Notes under the pieces: generated by a model
Seen by the model: the letters and a program-made list of their open reading frames with translations, nothing else
Told to the model about the DNA's origin: nothing
Databases searched by the model: none
Made by a program: the position numbers and the translations under genes
Assembly: GCF_011046895.1 (NCBI RefSeq)
Contig: NZ_CP049250.1
Coordinates: 1,524,501 to 1,588,500 of the forward strand
Length of the DNA stretch: 64,000 bases
Source of the DNA: Rhizobium rhizoryzae
GTDB lineage: Bacteria > Pseudomonadota > Alphaproteobacteria > Rhizobiales > Rhizobiaceae
Reading direction: 5' to 3'
Part shown: one piece after another, positions 50,893-58,345 of the stretch
How the letters are laid out: every line of letters begins with the position of its first letter
Numbering within the stretch: the first letter of the stretch is position 1

Positions 50893-51095
50893 AACGGACG
50901 ATTGGTGCCATAGCGCTTCTTGCTTTGCTGGCCGGATGCGATTCTGATCAGCAAAACACGCGCAGCGATACGGATCCCGTAACAACAAAAGGGCAGGGGA
51001 CCGCACCTGCCGAGCGGGATCCTACCCCTCAATCGGGCACGGGCGGAGACTCCCAAAGCAATAACCAAGGCATGACGACGACACCGAAGCCATAA
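50889..51095 (+). CDS. Small lipoprotein, unknown
   Basis: 68 residues: signal peptide KRTIGAIALLALLAGC with a good lipobox (LLAGC, Cys ~17), Asp at +2, then a Gln/Thr/Pro/Ser-rich disordered tail with no domain. Asp at +2 would be an inner-membrane retention signal in enterobacteria. Coupled by ATGA to the preceding gene. Confidence 0.7.
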   Translation: MKRTIGAIALLALLAGCDSDQQNTRSDTDPVTTKGQGTAPAERDPTPQSGTGGDSQSNNQGMTTTPKP

Positions 51096-51177
51096 TGCCG
51101 CCCAGATTTCGCAGGGCAAACGGGAACGAAAAACCATCTCGCGCTTTTGATTGTGCAAAGCAACAGCAGGGTGCGGT

Positions 51178-53259
51178 ATGGACACGAAGTCACATAATTT
51201 TACGATCGAATCTGGCACTTGGCTGGAACGGGGTGCCACGTTTGACGGTCAGGGAACGAACTTTGCGCTGTTTTCAGCGCATGCGGAGCGCGTGGAGCTC
51301 TGCCTGTTCGATCCCACCGGCAAAACCGAAATCGCACGGTTGACCCTGCCCGAGAACACACATGAGATCTGGCATGGCTATGTGCCTGGCCTCAAGCCGG
51401 GCCAGCTTTATGGCTACCGTGTGCACGGCCCCTACGACCCGGAAAATGGCCACCGGTTCAACCCGAACAAGCTTCTGCTCGACCCCTATGCAAAGGAGCT
51501 CTTCGGCACGTACGAGTGGAAGGACGCCCATTTCGCCTACGATATCTATCACGACGACAAGGATCTTACCTTCGACGAGCGCGACAGTGCGCCGTTCACG
51601 CCGAAGTGCCGGGTGATCGATCCCTACGCCATCGACTGGGAAGGCGACAACCGTCCAAATGTCCCCTGGCCGTCCGCGATCATTTATGAAACGCATGTGA
51701 AGGGCTTTACGCAGCTCAACCCGGCCATCCCGCAGGATCTGCGCGGCACCTATGAGGGCATGGGACACAAGGCTACGGTGGACTACATCAAGAGCCTTGG
51801 CATCACCTCCGTCGAGCTCTTGCCAGTCCATGAATTTCCTGACGATCAGCACCTTCTCGACAAGGGCCTGAAGAACTTCTGGGGCTACAATTCGATCGGC
51901 TTCTTTGCGCCTGCCTCCCGTTACTACGGCCCGAAAGGCATACAGGGCTTCCGCGACATGGTGCGAAGCTTCCACGATGCCGGCATCGAGGTCATTCTGG
52001 ATGTGGTCTACAACCACACGGCGGAAGGCAATGAGCTTGGTCCGACGCTCTCCTTCAAGGGCATCGATAACTTCTCCTATTACCGCACCCTGCCGGACAA
52101 TCATCGCTACTATATCAATGATACCGGCACCGGAAACACGGTGAACACCTCCCACCCGCGCGTATTGCAGATGATCATGGATTCGCTGCGCTACTGGGTC
52201 GAGCACATGCATGTCGACGGGTTCCGCTTCGATCTCGGGACCATTCTCGGGCGTGAGCCCGAAGGGTTCGATGAGCGCGGTGGGTTTTTCGATGCCATCA
52301 CCCAGTGCCCCATCCTCTCCAAGGTCAAGTTGATCGGCGAGCCGTGGGATATCGGTCCGGGCGGCTATCAGGTTGGTGGCTTCCCACCCGGCTGGGCAGA
52401 ATGGAACGACAAGTATCGCGATACGACCCGCGAATACTGGAAGGGTGACCAGAATACGGCACCTGATTTCGCCGCTCGTCTGCTTGGTTCCGGCGATATC
52501 TACGACCTCAGGGGCCGCCGTCCGTGGTCGAGCGTCAACTTCCTTGCAGCGCATGACGGTTTCACGCTCAACGATCTTGTTTCCTACAACGAGAAGCACA
52601 ACGACGCGAACGGGGAGGACAACAACGACGGCCACAATGACAACCGCAGCTACAACTACGGTGCGGAAGGCCCGACGGAAGATGAGGGCATCAACGCTGT
52701 CCGTGAGCGTCAGAAGCGCAACTTCCTCGCCACGCTCCTGCTTTCGCACGGCACGCCGATGCTGTTGGCGGGTGACGAATTCGGCCGAAGCCAGATGGGC
52801 AATAACAACGGCTATTGCCAGGACAGCGAGATCTCCTGGCTGCAGTGGGAAGGCCTGCCGGACACGAACGAGGCCCTTCGCAAGTTCACGAAGCAGATCA
52901 TTGCGCTTCGTCACAAGCAGCCGATCTTCCGCCGCGAAAGCTGGCGCGATGGAATGGAGGTGAACTGGTTCAACGCTGGCGGGGGCTACCAGCAGCCGGA
53001 GCAATGGCTGGAGGGCACAACGCTTGGCCTGCATCTTGGCCGTCGCGATCTGGAGGGACAGTCAGGCATCTGGTCGGATGTGCTGATGCTGTTCAATCCC
53101 TTTGAAGGAACAGTACCCTTCAAGATCCCGCCGCTGAACAAGGGGCGCTGGATCCTCGAACTGACGACGGCGGATCCTTCAATCCGAGGGCAAGAGATCG
53201 ATCAGGACGAAGACTACGAACTGGAAGGCCGAAGCCTTGCCGTGTTCCGACGCGGTTAA
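51178..53259 (+). CDS. glgX: Glycogen debranching enzyme
   Basis: 693 residues. Cleaves alpha-1,6 branches of limit dextrins. N-terminal CBM48-like domain (FALFSAHAERVELCLFDPTGKTE), then GH13: YETHVKGFTQLN, VYNHTAEGNELGP, HVDGFRFDLGTILGRE (nucleophile Asp), LIGEPWDIGPGGYQVGGFP (Glu) and NFLAAHDGFTLNDLVSYNEKHN. ATG 51178 (DTKSHNFTIESG) is preferred over TTG 51151. With glgA opposite and treZ/malQ at the left edge it belongs to a scattered glycogen/trehalose gene set. Two terminators follow. Confidence 0.93.
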   Translation: MDTKSHNFTIESGTWLERGATFDGQGTNFALFSAHAERVELCLFDPTGKTEIARLTLPENTHEIWHGYVPGLKPGQLYGYRVHGPYDPENGHRFNPNKLLLDPYAKELFGTYEWKDAHFAYDIYHDDKDLTFDERDSAPFTPKCRVIDPYAIDWEGDNRPNVPWPSAIIYETHVKGFTQLNPAIPQDLRGTYEGMGHKATVDYIKSLGITSVELLPVHEFPDDQHLLDKGLKNFWGYNSIGFFAPASRYYGPKGIQGFRDMVRSFHDAGIEVILDVVYNHTAEGNELGPTLSFKGIDNFSYYRTLPDNHRYYINDTGTGNTVNTSHPRVLQMIMDSLRYWVEHMHVDGFRFDLGTILGREPEGFDERGGFFDAITQCPILSKVKLIGEPWDIGPGGYQVGGFPPGWAEWNDKYRDTTREYWKGDQNTAPDFAARLLGSGDIYDLRGRRPWSSVNFLAAHDGFTLNDLVSYNEKHNDANGEDNNDGHNDNRSYNYGAEGPTEDEGINAVRERQKRNFLATLLLSHGTPMLLAGDEFGRSQMGNNNGYCQDSEISWLQWEGLPDTNEALRKFTKQIIALRHKQPIFRRESWRDGMEVNWFNAGGGYQQPEQWLEGTTLGLHLGRRDLEGQSGIWSDVLMLFNPFEGTVPFKIPPLNKGRWILELTTADPSIRGQEIDQDEDYELEGRSLAVFRRG

Positions 53260-53276
53260 GTGATCCGCAAAGTGGC

Positions 53277-53303
53277 AAAGGGCCGGGCTTGTCCCGGCCT
53301 TTT
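53277..53303 (+). terminator. Terminator of glgX
   Basis: GGCCGGG-CTTGT-CCCGGCC with flanking AAAG and TTTT, 18 bases after the glgX stop. Confidence 0.8.
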
Positions 53304-53331
53304 GCTGAAGAGTTGTCAGAGCAAGGTCAAT

Positions 53332-53359
53332 AAAAAAGCTGGCATCGCGCCAGCTTTTT
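53332..53359. terminator. Bidirectional terminator between glgX and glgA
   Basis: AAAAAGCTGGC-ATCGC-GCCAGCTTTTT, an 11-bp perfect arm pair with A and T runs; it serves the minus-strand glgA, whose stop is 20 bases away, and backs up the glgX terminator. Confidence 0.85.
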
Positions 53360-53378
53360 GCATGCCATCAAATCGGTT

Positions 53379-54944
53379 TCATCGATATCGCCGCTGATCT
53401 GTCGCCTCCTGCCGTCGAGCCAGCAGGTTGTTGTAAATGGCCGCGTATTTCTCGGCGCTCCGTTCCCATGAAAAGTGCGTCTTCATGCCCTGATGCTGCA
53501 ACCGCGCCCAGTTGCGCGTATCTCCATACGTATCGAGCGCACGACGCAAGGCCAGTCGCAAGCCATCCGTATTGACCGGATGGAACTGGAAGCCGGTTGC
53601 GACCCGCGCCGACATGGCGGCGTCGTTTGCATCGATGATCGTCTCCGATAGCCCGCCAGTGCGGGAGACGACTGGCACGCAGCCATAGCGGAGCGCGTAC
53701 AGCTGTGTCAGGCCACAGGGTTCAAACCGAGACGGTTGAACGATAGCATCCGACCCACCCTGGATGAGATGGGCTGTCGGCTCGTCATAGCCGGTGTGCA
53801 CGGCCATCCTTCCCGGAAACCGGTCTGCGGTGCGCCTCAGAATACGTTCGATCTCGTGATCGCCCTGGCCGAAAACGATAATCCTGCCGCCCTGGTACAG
53901 CACCTCGTCCGCCGCTTCCGCGAACATGTCCATGCCTTTTTGCCAGGTCAGCCGGGTGATCGCCGAGAAAACAGGCCCATCGCCCTGTTCCAGCCCAAAA
54001 CGCTCCAGAAGTGGTGCCCGGTTCTCGCGTTTGCGCTTCAGGCTGGTGGAATCGAAATTCCTTGGCAGAAACGGATCCGTTGAAGGGTTCCAGACATCCA
54101 TATCGATGCCGTTTACGATGCCACGCAAGGACATCACGCGCTGATTGAGCACGCCATCCAGCCCCATGCCGAAGCGGCTGGTCAGGATCTCCCGGGCATA
54201 GGTTGGACTGACGGTCGTAATCATGTCCGACGTTTGCAGGCCACCCTTGAGATAGCTGATATCGCCGAAATATTCGAGGCAATTGGTGTTGAACAGATGT
54301 GGCGGCAGATCCAGCGCCGGGAGACGATCGGCACCATATTGGCCCTGAAAAGCGAGATTGTGGATCGTCAGAACGACCGGCACGTCGCATCCCGCCTCCC
54401 GCATGTAAACGGAGGTCAGTGCGCTCTGCCAGTCATGCGTGTGGACAAGATCCGGTCGCCAACCCGGAAGTGCTCCATTGGCCACATTGGCTGCAGCCTT
54501 GGACAGGACTGCAAATCGCAACCAGTTGTCGTGATGATCTTCTCCCGCTCCGTTGATATAGGGGCCGCCGTCACGATCATAGAGGGTAGGGCAGTCAAGG
54601 ATTAGAAGGTCCAGACCCTCATGCTCAGCGCGAAACAGCGTAGCACGCTGGCCAAGCAGGTCCTCGAAGCTCGTGAGCGGAAGGAGGTCCGGCAGCCTGG
54701 CAAGAACGGAAGGGTAGCCGGGAAGCATCGTCGTCGTCTGTATCGCGCAGTTTGCCAAAGCTTTGGGAAGAGAACCCGTAACGTCCGCCAGACCCCCGGT
54801 CTTGATGAGGGGGTACATTTCGGACGTCACGGAAAGCACTTTCATCGGCTCTAATTCTTTCATCCTTGCGCGGGAATACCTCGACTTTTCAATGATTTCA
54901 TCACGCCGAAATCTGTTTTCGAAATTGACTGGCGCGTTCATCAT
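53379..54944 (-). CDS. glgA: Glycogen synthase, second-copy type
   Basis: Adds ADP-glucose to glycogen (GT5). KTGGLADVTGSLPKAL (ADP-glucose site), LVHTHDWQSALTSVYM, AITRLTWQKGMDMFAEAADE and SRFEPCGLTQLYALRYG are present; 521 residues from ATG 54944. The GlgA fold proper starts at MKVLSVTSEMYPLIKTGG, residue 34; the 33-residue extension is basic and unusual, but ATG 54944 has the best ribosome-binding site (GGAAGGA). Starts at 54863 or 54845 are alternatives. It sits alone, not in a glgBCA operon, and carries an EcfG-type promoter, so it is likely a stress-linked glgA2. Confidence 0.9.
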   Translation of the reverse strand: MMNAPVNFENRFRRDEIIEKSRYSRARMKELEPMKVLSVTSEMYPLIKTGGLADVTGSLPKALANCAIQTTTMLPGYPSVLARLPDLLPLTSFEDLLGQRATLFRAEHEGLDLLILDCPTLYDRDGGPYINGAGEDHHDNWLRFAVLSKAAANVANGALPGWRPDLVHTHDWQSALTSVYMREAGCDVPVVLTIHNLAFQGQYGADRLPALDLPPHLFNTNCLEYFGDISYLKGGLQTSDMITTVSPTYAREILTSRFGMGLDGVLNQRVMSLRGIVNGIDMDVWNPSTDPFLPRNFDSTSLKRKRENRAPLLERFGLEQGDGPVFSAITRLTWQKGMDMFAEAADEVLYQGGRIIVFGQGDHEIERILRRTADRFPGRMAVHTGYDEPTAHLIQGGSDAIVQPSRFEPCGLTQLYALRYGCVPVVSRTGGLSETIIDANDAAMSARVATGFQFHPVNTDGLRLALRRALDTYGDTRNWARLQHQGMKTHFSWERSAEKYAAIYNNLLARRQEATDQRRYR

Positions 54945-55000
54945 GTCGATGTCCTTCCTTCACGCATCGGTCGGTCCGCACAAACGCTTTCATCGGGCCG

Positions 55001-55026
55001 AACCGCGCGAAATGAAGCCGCGTTCC
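55001..55026 (-). promoter_or_regulatory. EcfG-type promoter of glgA
   Basis: Minus strand GGAAC (55026-55022), 17 bases, GGTT ending at 55001, leaving a leader of about 50 bases. The remaining 136 bases up to the DUF2934 gene show nothing else. Confidence 0.62.
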
Positions 55027-55162
55027 AATGGTTGGAGAAAATTAGAAAGAGTTTCGACGCGCGCATTTTCGATTGATACGTCCAGATGCAATACGGGATC
55101 GTCCGCCGCAACGCGTGCGACGGCACAAAGATATGAACGGGGAACGACCGGCCTGAGCTAAA

Positions 55163-55561
55163 TCAGGCGGGTTGAGATTTGCGCGGCTTTCGAACCGGGT
55201 TCGCGTCGACCGCGGGCTTTGCAGCGGCGATTTTCGAAACCGCCTTTGCTTCTGCCTTTTTCAGGGAAACTCGTTTTTTGTCCACAGGCTTTGCTTCATC
55301 GACCTTGCCTGCGTCGGAATTCCTTATCGCAGGTTTTTCTGCCCGAGGCTTTGTTGAATTACCCTTCGACGCGGACGGCTTCTCTTCTGCGGAACCAGCG
55401 CTTGCCTTACGCTTTGCAGGCGCCTTCCCGTTGCTTTTTTCACGGGCCTCATATTCTGCGCGGGCCTGAGCCCAGTGCTCGTCATGTTTTCCGTGGGGTT
55501 GGCCGTCGGCCTCCCACAGCTCATATGCACGCTGCTTTATCCAACTTTCGGAGTCCGCCAT
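55163..55561 (-). CDS. DUF2934 protein with Lys/Ala-rich tail
   Basis: 132 residues. Residues ~1-45 (ESWIKQRAYELWEADGQPHGKHDEHWAQARAEYEARE) match the DUF2934 pattern. The rest is a histone-H1-like, lysine/alanine/proline-rich tail (KKRVSLKKAEAKAVSKIAAAKP) that may bind DNA (inference). ATG 55561 has GGAG 6 bases upstream; ATG 55573 is an alternative. An exact EcfG-type promoter lies 28-53 bases upstream. Confidence 0.78.
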   Translation of the reverse strand: MADSESWIKQRAYELWEADGQPHGKHDEHWAQARAEYEAREKSNGKAPAKRKASAGSAEEKPSASKGNSTKPRAEKPAIRNSDAGKVDEAKPVDKKRVSLKKAEAKAVSKIAAAKPAVDANPVRKPRKSQPA

Positions 55562-55588
55562 ATTCCTCTCCATTCGCCCAACACCGGT

Positions 55589-55614
55589 AACGTTAGCAAA
55601 ATCGAATAGGTTCC
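55589..55614 (-). promoter_or_regulatory. EcfG-type promoter of the DUF2934 gene
   Basis: Minus strand GGAAC (55614-55610), 17 bases, CGTT (55592-55589): exact consensus. Confidence 0.72.
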
Positions 55615-55682
55615 ACGTCCAGGTTGATTTTGTGCACTGCATCGAAAACTGGCAAGGCTAAAAATTAATTTTTTAGAAGGCG

Positions 55683-55707
55683 GGAACTTATGTGGATGTC
55701 GGCAGTT
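55683..55707 (+). promoter_or_regulatory. EcfG-type promoter of the 73-aa gene
   Basis: GGAAC (55683-55687), 16 bases, AGTT ending at 55707, 29 bases before the ATG at 55737. Confidence 0.6.
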
Positions 55708-55736
55708 TGGGAGCCGAGCTTGGGAGGGCTCAATCG

Positions 55737-55958
55737 ATGGAAAAATGCTTTGATATCATTCCGCATTCCTCGGGCTGGATCTACGTGCTCGACGGTAAGG
55801 CTTCCGCTTCCTATCCATCCTATTCTCTTGCACTCAAAGCTGCGCGGCTACATGCCTTGCGCGAAACCGACACGCTGCGCCGGATCGTCTTCCGCCGTCA
55901 GGAACTCAACGGTCAGATGATTGCAGTCAAGCCGGAAGGGTCTCGTCCCGCGGTCTGA
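55737..55958 (+). CDS. Small DUF2188-like protein
   Basis: 73 residues. IIPHSSGWIYVLDGKASASYPSYSLALKAARLHALRE has the W-x-V, then alternating strand and helix, arrangement of DUF2188-type proteins; the match is by eye only. ATG 55737 has GGGAGGG 8 bases upstream; GTG/ATG starts at 55692 would lie at or before the predicted transcript start. Preceded by an EcfG-type promoter. Confidence 0.65.
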   Translation: MEKCFDIIPHSSGWIYVLDGKASASYPSYSLALKAARLHALRETDTLRRIVFRRQELNGQMIAVKPEGSRPAV

Positions 55959-56005
55959 TCAGATCGAAAGCTTTGGGCCGACCGAACCGGTCGGCCCAAC
56001 GAGGC

Positions 56006-56503
56006 TCAGGCCGCTTTCTTCGCAGCCGAGTTCAGCGTTGTCTGTGCTAGCTTGCTCAGCTTTTCGTCGGTCGCACTTTCTTCCTTCAACGTTTCGGAAA
56101 GCAGCTGCGCGGCTTCGTCAAGGCCAAGCTGTTTTGCCCAGGCACAGAGGGTGCCGTAGCGCGCAATCTCATAATGCTCGACTGCCTGGGCAGCTGCCAG
56201 AAGTCCCGCATCCAATGCCGGGGTTCCCTTGAACTCTTCAAGGATTTCTTCGCCCTCGGAAATGATGCCTTCGATTGCATCGCAGGTCTTGCCGCGTGCC
56301 CGCTTTCCAATCAGTTCGAATACCTGTTGAAGGCGCTCGATCTGGCCATCGGTTTCCTCTTTGTGGTCGAGAAAGGCCTGCTTCAACTGCTCGTTCTGGG
56401 CGCCGCGTGCCATCTTTGGAAGGGTCTTCGAGATTTTTCGCTCGGCATAGTAGATGTCTTTCAGTGTTTCATGAAAGAGGTCGTCAAGCGTCTTCGTTGC
56501 CAT
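56006..56503 (-). CDS. Ferritin-like DUF892 (YciF) family protein
   Basis: 165 residues, four-helix ferritin-like fold: TLDDLFHETLKDIYYAERKISKTLPKM (helix 1, with the conserved YYAE metal segment), FLDHKEETDGQIERLQQVFELIG (helix 2), AAAQAVEHYEIARYGTLCAWAKQLG (helix 3, EHYE) and a last helix to the C-terminus. A closer YciF match than the protein at 32391-32897. AGAGAAA-type site before ATG 56503, and an EcfG-type promoter upstream. Confidence 0.9.
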   Translation of the reverse strand: MATKTLDDLFHETLKDIYYAERKISKTLPKMARGAQNEQLKQAFLDHKEETDGQIERLQQVFELIGKRARGKTCDAIEGIISEGEEILEEFKGTPALDAGLLAAAQAVEHYEIARYGTLCAWAKQLGLDEAAQLLSETLKEESATDEKLSKLAQTTLNSAAKKAA

Positions 56504-56553
56504 GTGTTTCTCTCCGCTCGTGGTTGTGAGTGCCTCAAAGCTGGCGGCCTCCT

Positions 56554-56578
56554 AACAGGCCGATGCAGGCCAGGTTCC
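56554..56578 (-). promoter_or_regulatory. EcfG-type promoter of the DUF892 gene
   Basis: Minus strand GGAAC (56578-56574), 16 bases, TGTT ending at 56554, 51 bases before the ATG. Confidence 0.6.
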
Positions 56579-56657
56579 ACGGCTTGGGAGAGAATTTTCT
56601 CAGCGGACTACCCACGACGGGGTATCGAGCCGATCCATCGGAAAGATCAAGACATCA

Positions 56658-56834
56658 TCAGTCTTGGTTATCGAGCTTTTCAGCAAGTGCGCGTTGCAGC
56701 TCATGCGCAAAGTCCATCAGCCGCTCCGGCACTGCCTCCTTCTCAATCTCACTCAAAAGGTCGGCGATCTTCGGTCCGACTGTTCGAAGACGCTGCGCTT
56801 CTTCCTGATTGGTATTGCCTGTCACTTTCTTCAT
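56658..56834 (-). CDS. Small helical protein, unknown
   Basis: 58 residues (MKKVTGNTNQEEAQRLRTVG, then a charged helix with ERLMDFAHELQRALAEKL). ATG 56834 has GAGAGG 6 bases upstream; an in-frame ATG at 56858 is less well placed. No EcfG-type promoter seen; the 164 bases to the right show nothing recognisable. Confidence 0.55.
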   Translation of the reverse strand: MKKVTGNTNQEEAQRLRTVGPKIADLLSEIEKEAVPERLMDFAHELQRALAEKLDNQD

Positions 56835-56998
56835 CCTGACCTCTCGGCTTTCCAGCAAGAGATTATCAGTGATCTCTCAAGTAAGAGGGAAAGCCCTGAT
56901 CCTGCATCCTTGTCAAGGTTGTGCAGTGCACAGAGAGGCGCCCGCTGACGTCTATGGCAGCGGGCGTTGCAGGGAGGTATCGATTTACGTTGGGACGA

Positions 56999-57498
<500 letters not shown>

Positions 57499-57535
57499 AA
57501 TGTCGGGAGTTCCGGTATTCAGAGAAGGAAACGCC

Positions 57536-58342
57536 GTGGCGCCGCATGTTTTCTGGAAAGGCTATCTCAAACTTTCGCTCGTGACCTGCCGGGTGACGAT
57601 GGCGCCAGCCGTTTCAGAAAGTGGAAAGGTGCGATTTCACAATCTCAATGCCAAAACGCACAATCGAGTCCTGTCGCAATATGTCGACGGCGTCACCGGC
57701 AAGCCGGTCGATGACGATGATCAGGTGAAGGGGTTCGAACGGAGCGAAGACGACTATGTGCTGTTCGAGGACGAAGAGCTGGATGATGTCGGTCTCGAAA
57801 GTACTCGCACGATAGACATCGAAGCCTTCGTTCCCTCCGGTGAGATCGGCTGGATCTGGTATGACCGTCCGCATTTTCTGGCGCCGGACGACAAGGTCGG
57901 CGAGGAGGCATTCTCCGTCATCCGTGAAGCCATGGCTGCCACCGGCATGGTTGGTATTGCGCGGCTTGTCATGTATCGCCGGGAGCGTGCCGTGATGCTG
58001 GTGCCGGACGGGAAGGGCATCATTGTCTGGACGCTTCGATATGGCGATGAAGTGCGCGATGCGGACGCCTATTATCAGCTGGCACAGCCCGGAAAATCCG
58101 ATGCTCAGCACTTGTCGCTCATCAAGAAACTGATCGGCGAACGCATTGAGAAATGGGATCCTGCCATGGCGGACGATCCGGTTCAGGACAAGCTGCTCGA
58201 TATCATCAAGCGCCGAAAGAAGAGCAAGAAGACGCGAGCTACGCCCTCGAAATCCGGTGCGAAGCGCTCCGACAACGTTGTTGACATCATGAGCGCGCTG
58301 AAGAAGAGCCTTGACGACGAGCGCCGCGCCAAGGGGAAGTGA
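57536..58342 (+). CDS. ku: Ku family DNA end-binding protein (first copy)
   Basis: 268 residues. Bacterial Ku forms a ring on double-strand ends and recruits LigD. HVFWKGYLKLSLVTCRVTMAPA is the standard Ku start; then VRFHNLNAKTHNRV, SRTIDIEAFVP (as STRTIDIEAFVP), YLAP-like HFLAPDDKVGEEAFSVIREAM and a basic C-terminal tail (KRRKKSKKTRATPSKSGAKR). GTG 57536 has AAGGA 6 bases upstream; the frame extends upstream to 57386 across its own promoter. It converges on ligD with a 3-base gap. Confidence 0.92.
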   Translation: MAPHVFWKGYLKLSLVTCRVTMAPAVSESGKVRFHNLNAKTHNRVLSQYVDGVTGKPVDDDDQVKGFERSEDDYVLFEDEELDDVGLESTRTIDIEAFVPSGEIGWIWYDRPHFLAPDDKVGEEAFSVIREAMAATGMVGIARLVMYRRERAVMLVPDGKGIIVWTLRYGDEVRDADAYYQLAQPGKSDAQHLSLIKKLIGERIEKWDPAMADDPVQDKLLDIIKRRKKSKKTRATPSKSGAKRSDNVVDIMSALKKSLDDERRAKGK

Positions 58343-58345
58343 ATA

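Noticed and set aside
51123..51150. EcfG promoter directly before glgX
   Set aside because: GGAAC is followed at the right distance by CTTTT, not NGTT.
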